A program made the position numbers and the translations under genes. This document shows, piece by piece, positions 8,042 to 14,798 of a DNA stretch of 54,404 nucleotides. Source of the stretch: an uncultured Acidobacteriota bacterium (GTDB lineage Bacteria > Acidobacteriota > Vicinamibacteria > Marinacidobacterales > SMYC01); assembly GCA_947259165.1 (NCBI GenBank), contig CAMYKY010000038.1, positions 1 through 54,404 on the forward strand, read 5' to 3'. The notes under the pieces were generated by a model, which saw only the letters and a list, made by a program, of their open reading frames with translations, was not told where the DNA came from and ran no database searches. The first letter of the stretch is position 1. The number at the start of each line of letters is the position of its first letter.

Positions 8042-8459
8042 AGATCGCACCACCAGCTTGGATCGCCCACGTTCTCCATTCGAGCAAGTGCGAGTCGATC
8101 CCTAATCCTTCGCGAACGTTCACTTTCGAGCCGTCGATAACGAATACGGAGCTGGGCTCGCCTTTCAAACAGCCCGCGAGCTCGACGCCGTAGAGACTTG
8201 CAAGCTCCCCTTCGAGGCACGCCTTCGACGCGTGCCACACGTTCGCCCGTGGATCCTCGACGCGATACTCCAGCGTCGAGCTATCTCGCTGCCTGGCATA
8301 GCCCCAGTAGTGCTCGGTGATAAACGATTCCTCGGAGCTTTCATCGGAAAGGAAGCGTTCGCCATCGTCAAAGACGCACCGACGTTCCTTGGCAAAGAAA
8401 AGAAACGTTCCTATCGCAAGTTTCCCGCGAATTGCTTGAAGCAAACAGTCCAGGTGCAA
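8028..8459 (-). pseudogene. DUF2071 (YqjF-like) protein, N-terminally truncated remnant
   Basis: About 143 codons are open; the middle part has ITEHYWGYARQRDSSTLEYR and a downstream segment with VWHASKA and LYGVELAGCLKGEPSSVF, which match the C-terminal half of DUF2071/YqjF proteins ('HYWGY..Q.dG...EY.V.hp.W'). These proteins normally have about 240 residues; the N-terminal half is missing and the first 30 codons look unrelated. It overlaps the end of the DsbA-like gene by 14 nt in convergent orientation. It is probably a pseudogene. The following 8460-8597 hold nothing recognised. Confidence 0.55.
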
Positions 8460-8597
8460 CCTCGCAACTGCGAAAGTGTAAAAGGACGATCATTGCCGCC
8501 ACGTTGGTACCGGGGGTGGCGGGAAGTACGGAAGGTGCTAGGAAACCGCGGATTGTTTCGGTCGACTCCGCCTCTTGGGCTAGTGCCCCAGACTCCT

Positions 8598-8888
8598 CTA
8601 GAGGTGGGATGGAATGTCCATCCGTTCGTGCAGAACGCGCACGACCTCGATTCCGTCGTCGGTGGCAAAGTAGAAAATGAGATGCCGGCCCGAAGGATAC
8701 ACGCGAAGCCCCTTGTACACTTCATCGTAGAGTCGCCCGAGCTCTGGCTTTTCCACAAGCAATTCGAATGCGCGACTCAAGGTCCGTACATAGTGCTCGG
8801 CCTGCTCGTAGCCCCAGGTCTGCACCGTGTAGTCCCAAATCCCGTCGAGGTCGGCCCGGGCTTTCGGCCTGAGAGCAATCTCAGGCAC
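8598..8888 (-). CDS. parE: ParE/RelE-type toxin
   Basis: A 96-residue protein starting at GTG 8888, which overlaps the antitoxin stop by 8 nt; longer readings start inside the antitoxin in another frame and were not used. It has the ParE pattern: LRPKARADLDGIWDYTVQTW, then YVRTLSRAFELLVEKPELGR, then GLRVYPSGRHLIFYF and VVRVLHERMDI. ParE toxins poison DNA gyrase; RelE relatives cleave mRNA on the ribosome. The sequence (RVLHERMD end, LGR loop) is of the ParE type. It is the second gene of a two-gene minus-strand operon with its antitoxin, in a region of decayed elements, where such a pair may be kept by its addictive effect. Confidence 0.88.
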   Translation of the reverse strand: MPEIALRPKARADLDGIWDYTVQTWGYEQAEHYVRTLSRAFELLVEKPELGRLYDEVYKGLRVYPSGRHLIFYFATDDGIEVVRVLHERMDIPSHL

Positions 8889-9129
8889 GCTTGGGCTGGC
8901 GAGCCTTCTCCGCGATGAACGCTTCGATATCGAACGGCTCGGCGGGGCCGCTTTGGAGGCCCTCGTCGATGGCGTGGCGCAGGGCCTCAAGCTTCGCTTC
9001 GCGTTCCTCGAGGAGTCTGAGTCCCGCGCGTATGACTTCGCTCGCGTTGCCATAGCGACCCGCAACAACCTGTTCTTCGACGAACACCGCGAAGTGCTCA
9101 CCGAGCGTGATACTCGTGTTCTTCGACAT
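8881..9129 (-). CDS. parD: ParD-type antitoxin
   Basis: An 82-residue protein with an N-terminal ribbon-helix-helix (NTSITLGEHFAVFVEEQVVA, then GRYGNASEVIRAGLRLLEE) that would bind the operator, and a C-terminal region (EPFDIEAFIAEKA) that would wrap and neutralise ParE. A GGAGG lies 8 nt before the ATG. It precedes and overlaps parE, the usual antitoxin-first order, and should autorepress from the palindrome at 9163-9179. Confidence 0.9.
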   Translation of the reverse strand: MSKNTSITLGEHFAVFVEEQVVAGRYGNASEVIRAGLRLLEEREAKLEALRHAIDEGLQSGPAEPFDIEAFIAEKARQPKRA

Positions 9130-9150
9130 TGTTGCCGCCTCCGCCGCTCA

Positions 9151-9180
9151 TTATACCAATGGATACCATTTTATGGTAAT
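9151..9180. promoter_or_regulatory. Candidate parDE operator/promoter
   Basis: ATACCAT (9163-9169) and ATGGTAA (9173-9179) form a short palindrome, and another TACCA half-site lies at 9154-9158. The stretch is much more AT-rich than its surroundings and lies 22-50 nt upstream of the antitoxin start, as expected for ribbon-helix-helix autoregulation. Confidence 0.5.
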
Positions 9181-9274
9181 CGCGATATTCCTGTCCTTGC
9201 AGCAAGTCGTTTCATCCCTTGAAATTACGCCCCCTTTCGGTGCGGACGCAAGGACGACCCAAAGTATGTGTCGA

Positions 9275-9400
9275 CTAGTGATGTTTGGACCGAAGCAGAA
9301 AGCGCTCAGCGGCGATCCAAATATCGTTGACCGGAATCGGGGTGCCTGGCACGGCGTAGCTGGGCGAAGACCTGGCCGTAGCGGTGGGCGGACAGGTAGC
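9275..9400 (-). pseudogene. VapC-like PIN-domain scrap
   Basis: On minus, one frame reads HRYGQVFAQLRR and the next continues GTPIPVNDIWIAA; together they match the end of VapC toxins ('.ya.v...Lrr.GtPIp.nDiwIAA'), which carry a metal-binding Asp in the NDIWIAA motif. A frameshift separates the two halves and the N-terminal Asp motif is gone. It was probably cut by the IS91-type remnant next to it. Confidence 0.5.
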
Positions 9401-9489
9401 CGTTTCTATCCGGGAAGGCCAACCGTCGGAGCCAGATTGAGCAAGATTTTGGTATCGAGGTAGGCTTTTAGAATTCATCCGGACGCATC

Positions 9490-9969
9490 GCGAGAGACAA
9501 AAGGTTTGACGCGGTGCGTGTACGTGACGTTCACAATCACACCACGGTTTATCCCGGCGACACCGAAGGACTCCATCGCCTCGCTTGCTACTTGCATCGC
9601 GCGCCAGTGAATCTGTCTCGACTTCGTTATCATCCCGAATCGGGGCTCCTTATTTATGAGCCCAAAGCTGGCCACGATGTCGACGACGGCGAGCCTATCG
9701 ACCCGCTTGAGTTTATCGCGCGCGTGCTCGTCCACATCCCAGAACCCAAAAAGCATCTGGTTCATTTTTACGGGGCCTACGCCAACCGCGTTCGTTCGTC
9801 GACTCCGCCTGTTTGCGACTCCGCACAAAACCTGCCAGAGGTTCAATCCTCCCCTCCTCCCCGCGCTTTACGAAAACGATGGGCAGAGTTAATTTACAAA
9901 ATCTACGACGTCGACCCTTTCAAATCCCTCGGTGGCCGCGCGCCGCAATTTTGCGCATCTGAGGGATGA
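9490..9969 (+). pseudogene. IS91-family (Y2) transposase C-terminal remnant
   Basis: The open frame from 9514 encodes LHRLACYLHRAPVNLSRL, IDPLEFIARVLVHIPEPKKH, LVHFYGAYANRVR and WAELIYKIYDVDPF. This is the C-terminal part of the IS91/IS801-type transposase ('L..Y..RPp....RL', 'F...l..HiP....h.vrYYG.Ys', 'Wa.LI.kvyevDPl.CP.Cg'). The frame drifts just where the CPxC zinc motif should follow, and the HUH/tyrosine N-terminal half is absent. It is a decayed fragment. Confidence 0.75.
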
Positions 9970-10115
9970 TCTCGCGCGCCTCGTGCCACACCATCCCCCG
10001 ATCCCGTTGCTTGCTCGTTCCCGGTAGCTTCTACCAGTGCGTTTGTTTTTTCTGCCGATGCAGGGAGGTTCAGGAGACCGGATTTCGTCTGTAAGGAGTA
10101 GAGGTTCGAGAAACA

Positions 10116-10901
10116 ATGCATTCAACAAGAACGAAGACTAAAGCGAAGGATGAAGGCTCGGCCTTCGTCATTTCTATTTTGGTGCTGTTCGTCTTGACGG
10201 TTCTCGGTATGGCGCTCATGCTGACGACCACCACCGAGAAGGACATCGCCATCAACCACCGTCGGGGCGACCAAGCGTTCTTCAATGCGGACGCGGCCCT
10301 CGAGTACGGGAAGAACGTCCTCGCGGCGCACCTCGTGGCGAACAACGACTTCTCCGCCGTTCTCCCTCCGCCGCGCTTGGACGTGACCGTCCCCCGTGCG
10401 ACGGCGGCCTGGGGTGCAGCGCACCCCGAGCCCGGCGCGTGCGATCCGACGTCGGCAGGTTGCCGAGACTACCAGTTCTTTGCCGATCGCTGCGCTCCCG
10501 ACGGCACAGACTGTGTGCGGGTCTACATCGGGCGCGTCCTGCGCCGAACCGACGGCACACTCGCACAATACGATTTCCGCATGCCGGGCGGAGCTCCGGC
10601 CGGCGATCTCGATGGTGATGGAACCGCCGACCTGGAAGGTACCACTACGTTGTGGGTGCGGCGGCCGGTGGTCGGCACCCAGGATTACGGCGCTCCCAGC
10701 GACGCCTCGCCGTCAGGCCGTCACGATCGCGCCATCCTCACCGCCGAAGGCACCGCACCCGGAGCGATTGGCGCGGGCGCCGCGCGGCCGGTCTCCGTGC
10801 GACGGCTGGAAATGAGGGTCCGGCGAGCGAGCACCGGTATTGAAGGAGACGATTTCACCGTAGCCGTCCGCGTCGACGGTTTCAGAATCTCGCCATTCTA
10901 G
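10116..10901 (+). CDS. PilX-like type IV pilus assembly protein
   Basis: A 261-residue protein whose first 50 residues match the PilX N-terminal domain: a basic start, GSAFVISILVLFVLTVLGMA as membrane anchor and a helix with TTTEKDIAINHRRGDQAFF, then NADAALEYG. The rest is a periplasmic, glycine- and proline-rich domain with one DLDGDGTADL loop that could bind calcium. PilX proteins are minor pilus components. The usual neighbours (pilV, pilW, pilY1, fimT) are absent, so the gene is an orphan between two decayed mobile elements. AAGGAG lies about 20 nt before the ATG, farther than usual. It appears intact. Confidence 0.78.
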   Translation: MHSTRTKTKAKDEGSAFVISILVLFVLTVLGMALMLTTTTEKDIAINHRRGDQAFFNADAALEYGKNVLAAHLVANNDFSAVLPPPRLDVTVPRATAAWGAAHPEPGACDPTSAGCRDYQFFADRCAPDGTDCVRVYIGRVLRRTDGTLAQYDFRMPGGAPAGDLDGDGTADLEGTTTLWVRRPVVGTQDYGAPSDASPSGRHDRAILTAEGTAPGAIGAGAARPVSVRRLEMRVRRASTGIEGDDFTVAVRVDGFRISPF

Positions 10902-11158
10902 TGTCTCGTCTCGGAGTCAAAAAAGAATTGGATTCTGGAGAGGCTTCGTCGATACCGTGGTCGCTCGTTACCTAGATTGTGGAATCGCAGAAAGGTCCAG
11001 ACCTTTGCAGATCTTCGGTAGGGCCAACGACACGTTCAAGGACTCGAACGAAACCTCTTCGTCGCCCGTATTCAGAGACTTGGCAACCTGTGCCTGCTAT
11101 TTATTCATCCGGCCGCGTTGCTATTGATCATTCTCCTAGCGGGCGTCAGGATCCGGGC
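10902..11158 (+). other. Intergenic spacer before IS remnant B
   Basis: No gene is recognised. CTAGTGTCTCGTCTC at 10898-10912, overlapping the pilX stop, recurs at 24749-24763 in another spacer. The last ~60 nt match the leader upstream of IS copy A (TTATTCATCCGG, TATTGATC). Confidence 0.4.
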
Positions 11159-11575
11159 ATGATTTGGTCGCTTCTTCGCTCGCTCCTATCGGCGTTCAAG
11201 ACGCGCCGATCGCTTGCGCTTGAGAATCTCGCTCTCCGGCAGCAACTCGCCGTTGTGCAGCGTTCGGTGAAACGGCCACGGCTGTCGAATGTCGACCGCG
11301 GCTTATGGGTTCTCTGGCGTCGAGTCTGGACTGAATGGGATAGCGTGCTCGTTCATCAAGCCCGACACCGTCGTGCGTTGGCATCGCGCCGGGTTCAGAC
11401 GCTACTGGACTCGGAAGAGCCGGAGGTGCCGGCCGGGTCGACCTCGCGTCGCTCCGGAAGTGCGCGAGCTGCTCCGGGGCATTTCCCGAGCCAATCCGCT
11501 GTGGGGGAGCGCCACGCGTGCACGGCGAACTCGCGAAGTTGGGCATAACCATTTCCCAGGCCACGGTGTCGTAGG
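11159..11575 (+). pseudogene. Integrase-core IS transposase remnant, copy B
   Basis: Starts MIWSLLRSLLSAFKTRRSLA and continues through LSNVDRGLWVLW to DSVLV, where 2 nt are missing relative to copy A (25 against 27 nt between AGCGT and the following CCCGA). The next frame reads KPDTVVRWHRAGFRRYWTRK and RPRVAPEVRELLRGISRANP. A further shift follows WGS, and similarity ends near LGITISQATV. The catalytic DDE part is missing. It is the longest copy at the 5' end in the window and shows the original start. Confidence 0.75.
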
Positions 11576-11639
11576 CGAGTCGTGCCATCTCGCCGAGGAG
11601 TTCCCGGTGGTGGAGGAAATACGGCCTGAGCATTTTTGG

Positions 11640-12330
11640 AATGGAAAATACCCATTGGTGTCAAATCTAAATTCGTTGACAGTGGGATCGCGAGTTTGAT
11701 GGTGACGTGTCCGGCGGTGATAACGATGCGGTCGATGAGCTTGCGAAGGAGCTTTTGTTTCTCCTCGAAGTTGAGCTTCGATAGCCCGGCGACGACACGC
11801 TCACAGAAGCACGAAAGATTCTCCGAGACGTCTTTCCATTCCTTCCACTTGGGTCTTTCTGACTCGAGCCGGAGTCGTTGCTCTTCCCAGCGTGCGATTT
11901 TCTCTTCGAGATGAGTCCGGCGCTTGGAGAGTTCCGCGGAGCGGAGAGCGCCTTTCTGGTACCCGTCGACGAGCCGACCAATCTGGCGTTCGGCATCTCG
12001 GCTCTGGTCATGGAGTCGTTGCAGCTCGGCCTCGATGACATCGGGAGCCATGAGGCTTCCGTGGTTTTGCTGACGCCTCCATGCTTTGGTCATGAGTTCA
12101 GGCGATCGCAGTAACGACTGTTCTCCACACGGCTGCGTCGAGATCGGGAGCGTAAACATGCGGCGAAGGGCACCGTTCGGCACGAGCTGCGGTGACCGGG
12201 TCCACATTGCCGGTGCAGTGGTAATAGGTATGACGGCCATAAGAGTGTACGACGAGGGAGCGTCCGCAGACGCCGCAGCTGAGAAGGCACCGAACCAGAT
12301 ACTCGTCGTTGCGTTTTAGATTTCGGCGCG
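11640..12330 (-). pseudogene. C-terminal remnant of a large serine recombinase beside tRNA-Pro
   Basis: On minus, directly downstream of the tRNA 3' end, a frame reads EYLVRCLLSCGVCGRSLVVH and YYHCTG, then CPSPHVYAPDLDAAVW: the recombinase zinc-ribbon domain with its CxxC...C...C ligands. A single frameshift near 12100 leads to a coiled-coil segment rich in Glu, Arg and Leu (EAELQRLHDQ, RTHLEEKIARWEEQRLRLE) and ends KLLRKLIDRIVITAGHVTIK, the typical end of these integrases. The N-terminal catalytic resolvase domain with its serine is absent, replaced by the tRNA. It is a relic of an integrative element. Confidence 0.8.
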
Positions 12331-12348
12331 AGAACGCTTTGTTTTTAT

Positions 12349-12425
12349 TGGTCGGGGCGGCAGGATTCGAACCTGCGACCCCCTGATCCCGAACCAGGTG
12401 CTCTACCAAGCTGAGCCACGCCCCG
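12349..12425 (-). tRNA. tRNA-Pro(CGG)
   Basis: A 77-nt cloverleaf on minus with acceptor stem CGGGGCG/CGCCCCG, discriminator A and encoded CCA. The anticodon stem CCTGG/TCAGG encloses loop TTCGGGA, giving anticodon CGG (reads CCG). The T arm contains GGTTCGAATCC. It lies against the recombinase relic and shares 18 nt with 447-464. Confidence 0.95.
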
Positions 12426-12493
12426 ACCTAGGCAAGACGAGTAGTTTACACCGGAACGCTGACCGTCGGAAGAGGTGGTTTCGTTAGGATTCC

Positions 12494-12901
12494 CTAGGCG
12501 GGTCCCGCCTGCTTTTCCGCGAAGTCTCCGATCACGGGTAGTTTGAACCACTCGTTTTTGAACGCTTTGACGGCGCACAACACCGCGGCCACGAAGATCA
12601 CCAACGGCAGGAAGATCAGGAGGATCCAACCGAGCAGCGGGATCATTCCGAGAACGATGCTCAATCCCATCGATACGACGGCGAGCCCGATGGCTTGGAT
12701 GGCGTGGAAACGGATGAATCGGTTCTTGTTGTATGGCTCTAGGACGAGCCAAACGATGGCGATGATCAGGAAATACGACAGCGCCGCGGCGACATTGACA
12801 TCTAGCCCGCCCACCTGAGTCTCGGATGACTTGGTGGCCGGAGGTGGTGGCGGCGGGCTTGACTGGGGTGTCGGTGGCGGCGGTTTCGGCGGGTCAGTCA
12901 T
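12494..12901 (-). CDS. DUF4870-type small membrane protein
   Basis: A 135-residue protein. Residues 1-30 are proline-rich and probably cytosolic or disordered (PPKPPPPTPQSSPPPPPP). The DUF4870/Tic20-like region follows: NVAAALSYFLIIAIVWLVLE, YNKNRFIRFHAIQAIGL, and two more hydrophobic segments ending FVAAVLCAVKAFKNEWFKLP. Three to four membrane segments are expected. The function of the family is unknown. It is monocistronic on minus between tRNA-Pro(CGG) and surE. Confidence 0.8.
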   Translation of the reverse strand: MTDPPKPPPPTPQSSPPPPPPATKSSETQVGGLDVNVAAALSYFLIIAIVWLVLEPYNKNRFIRFHAIQAIGLAVVSMGLSIVLGMIPLLGWILLIFLPLVIFVAAVLCAVKAFKNEWFKLPVIGDFAEKQAGPA

Positions 12902-13122
12902 TTCTCAGCTCCTTGCTTTCGATCACATCTGGGATGCGGCATTGTATTTTGAAGCACGGCGCGGGCTCAAGCGTTATCGCGGCTAATCGCACAACGAGGT
13001 TGGCTCGACCGTGCAGGTGATGACGAGAGCGGTCGGCGGCGCGGTAGTGCCGTCGGGTGAGGGGGAATTTCTTAATGCTCACTTGGGAGGAGAGGATAGG
13101 GATTGTTTCTTGCCGTTGAACG
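12902..13122. other. Intergenic spacer
   Basis: Between the DUF4870 gene and surE. No gene, repeat or RNA is recognised. Confidence 0.4.
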
Positions 13123-13740
13123 TTAGGTGAAACCTTGTTTAATCCAGTAGTAGACGCGCGATCGTGGGTCAACGCGCTCCTCCACTTTGGCCCAGTAGTC
13201 GCGTCGGCCTTGGCTCGTGACCCGGACGCCCCTCACTTTATTATTCGGGACGTTGACGTTCAGGAACGTACGCCGGCCCCAGTCTTTTTTCTTGACGACC
13301 ACATCGGTGATCTCAGCCGCGAACGCAGCGGCAATGCCGTAGTCGGCGTCTTCGCCCTTGGTCGCCAGGGAGACGGCTAAAGATCGCACGCCGAGCATTG
13401 CGGCTTCGCGCGCTCCCGCGACGGTTCCGGAGTAGGCGATGTCGTCTCCTACGTTCGCGCCACGGTTGATGCCCGAGACCACGACGTCAGGCGGCTTGGG
13501 CAAGAGTTTGCCGACCGCGAGGTTCACACAATCAGCCGGAGTCCCCTCGACACTGAACGTCCGCGACTCGATATGTTCGAAGCGCAGGGGCTCGGAAATC
13601 GTGAGCGCATGACTCACCGCGCTCATTTCACGCGCGGGTGCCACGACAGTGACGTCACCGATCTCACGAAGTCCGGCGGCCAGCGCCTTGATCCCAGGCG
13701 CGTGCACACCGTCGTCGTTGGTAACCAGAATGTCTAGAAT
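13123..13740 (-). CDS. surE: 5'/3'-nucleotidase SurE (apparent ATT start)
   Basis: A phosphatase acting on nucleoside 5'- and 3'-monophosphates. The N-terminal metal site ILVTNDDGVHAPG, the SAVSHALTI segment, GTPADCVNLA, VVSGINRGANVGDDIAYSGTVAGA (given here in parts of the family's conserved core) and RTFLNVNVPN are all present. No ATG, GTG or TTG precedes the conserved ILVTNDDG in frame: a TAG stop occurs 18 codons above the ATT at 13738-13740 and the first GTG in frame lies inside the metal site. ATT 13740 is proposed because GATAGG ends 7 nt before it and the product would start MLDILVTNDDG with 205 residues, slightly short of the usual 250. A sequencing error near the start would be the other explanation. 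The usual neighbour pcm is absent. Confidence 0.85.
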   Translation of the reverse strand: MLDILVTNDDGVHAPGIKALAAGLREIGDVTVVAPAREMSAVSHALTISEPLRFEHIESRTFSVEGTPADCVNLAVGKLLPKPPDVVVSGINRGANVGDDIAYSGTVAGAREAAMLGVRSLAVSLATKGEDADYGIAAAFAAEITDVVVKKKDWGRRTFLNVNVPNNKVRGVRVTSQGRRDYWAKVEERVDPRSRVYYWIKQGFT

Positions 13741-13813
13741 GGCGACACCTATCCGTCTCGAATCGAGAGCTCGGGGTTCCTACGGGCTGTGCGTGTCTAA
13801 CAGGGGACCGAAA

Positions 13814-13890
13814 TGGTCGGGACGGCCGGATTTGAACCGACGACCACTTGCACCCCAAGCAAGTGCGCTACCAGGCTGCGCTACGTCCCG
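13814..13890 (-). tRNA. tRNA-Pro(GGG)
   Basis: A 77-nt cloverleaf on minus with acceptor stem CGGGACG/CGTCCCG, discriminator A and encoded CCA. Anticodon stem CTTGC/GCAAG with loop TTGGGGT gives anticodon GGG (reads CCC). The T arm is GGTTCAAATCC. It lies between merR and surE, on the same strand as both. Confidence 0.95.
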
Positions 13891-13972
13891 ATGCCATTTC
13901 GCACGCGACGGCTGTTGCCAAGTGTCGCGTAGGACTCGAAACGATAGCACGGATCAGGATTCCCGGACTACC

Positions 13973-14365
13973 CTACTTCTCGCCCGCCGAGACGTCCCGG
14001 TCGAGCAATTCCAGTAGGCCATGCAGTTCGGCTTTGATTTCTTTGACTTCGTCCTTGAAGTCGTCCCCGGTAGGAGTGTTCGGAGCAGGCGTCACGCTTG
14101 CTCCCTTCGTTTGCTCTTTCATTTCCAGCTCCAGCTTCTTTTTAGCGCCCGCGATGGTGAAACCCTCTTCGTATAAGAGCGTTTTGATTCGCAAAATGGT
14201 CTCGATATCGCGACGACGGTAGATACGCTGGCCGGAATTGTTCTTGGCGGGTGCCAGAGCGGGAAACTCTGACTCCCAGTAGCGGAGTACGTAAGGCTGA
14301 GTCTCGGTTAGCTCGCAGACTTCTCCAATCTTGAAGAAAAGCTTGCTCGGTATCTTCTTGTCCAT
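13973..14365 (-). CDS. MerR-family transcriptional regulator
   Basis: A 130-residue protein with an N-terminal winged HTH of MerR type: LFFKIGEVCELTETQPYVLR, YWESEFPAL and QRIYRRRDIETILRIKTLLY. A charged helix follows (GAKKKLELEMK) and a C-terminal coiled-coil (EVKEIKAELHGLLELL) for dimerisation. There is no effector-binding domain and no metal-binding cysteine cluster. Small MerR proteins of this kind follow ihfA in Acidobacteriota and deltaproteobacteria. It lies 17 nt behind ihfA in the same direction and is probably cotranscribed with it, possibly with the tRNA. Confidence 0.88.
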   Translation of the reverse strand: MDKKIPSKLFFKIGEVCELTETQPYVLRYWESEFPALAPAKNNSGQRIYRRRDIETILRIKTLLYEEGFTIAGAKKKLELEMKEQTKGASVTPAPNTPTGDDFKDEVKEIKAELHGLLELLDRDVSAGEK

Positions 14366-14382
14366 CTACCGGCTCGCCTCAC

Positions 14383-14658
14383 TCAGGAGAAGCCGTTCTG
14401 GAAACTCTTGGAGGGGCGAAAGACGACGGACTTTCTCGGAAGAATGGTCATTTCTTCGCCGGTTTGCGGGTTGCGTCCCTTGCGCTCTTTCTTCTCTCTC
14501 ACGAGGAAAGTGCCAAACCCACTGATTTGGACTCGTTCTCCGTCGCAAAGCCCCTGCTTGATGAACTCGAGGATGAGATCCACGAGCCGCGATGCCTCCT
14601 TGTTCGAGAGGCCGCCATGGCGTTCGTAGACGACTCTTGATAGGTCCGCTTTGGTCAT
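14383..14658 (-). CDS. ihfA: Integration host factor alpha-like DNA-bending protein
   Basis: A 91-residue HU/IHF family protein: MTKADLSRVVYERHGGLSNK, EASRLVDLILEFIKQGL, QISGFGTFLVREKKER and RNPQTGEEMTI in the beta-arm, where the intercalating proline lies. The N-terminus (TKADL...ERHGGLS) is of the IHF-alpha type. It bends DNA in nucleoid structure, transcription and site-specific recombination. It heads the ihfA-merR pair. A 140-nt spacer separates it from der. Confidence 0.9.
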   Translation of the reverse strand: MTKADLSRVVYERHGGLSNKEASRLVDLILEFIKQGLCDGERVQISGFGTFLVREKKERKGRNPQTGEEMTILPRKSVVFRPSKSFQNGFS

Positions 14659-14798
14659 GGAGGGTCAAGGATCCGGCTTTCCGACCACGGAGTTACGGCG
14701 CTGCTGCTAAGTCTTGGCTTTAGGGAACTTTGAGGAGCTAGTAGTGAATTTGGTTACCTAAAGTATTATATGAGACCCAACAGTTAAGTCAAGCGTAA

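Noticed and set aside
12098-12752. Open frames across tRNA-Pro(CGG), with translations such as RAPGSGSGGRRFESC
   Set aside because: These are the usual artefacts of translating a tRNA gene and its flank; only the zinc-ribbon part downstream of the tRNA is a real (relic) protein sequence.
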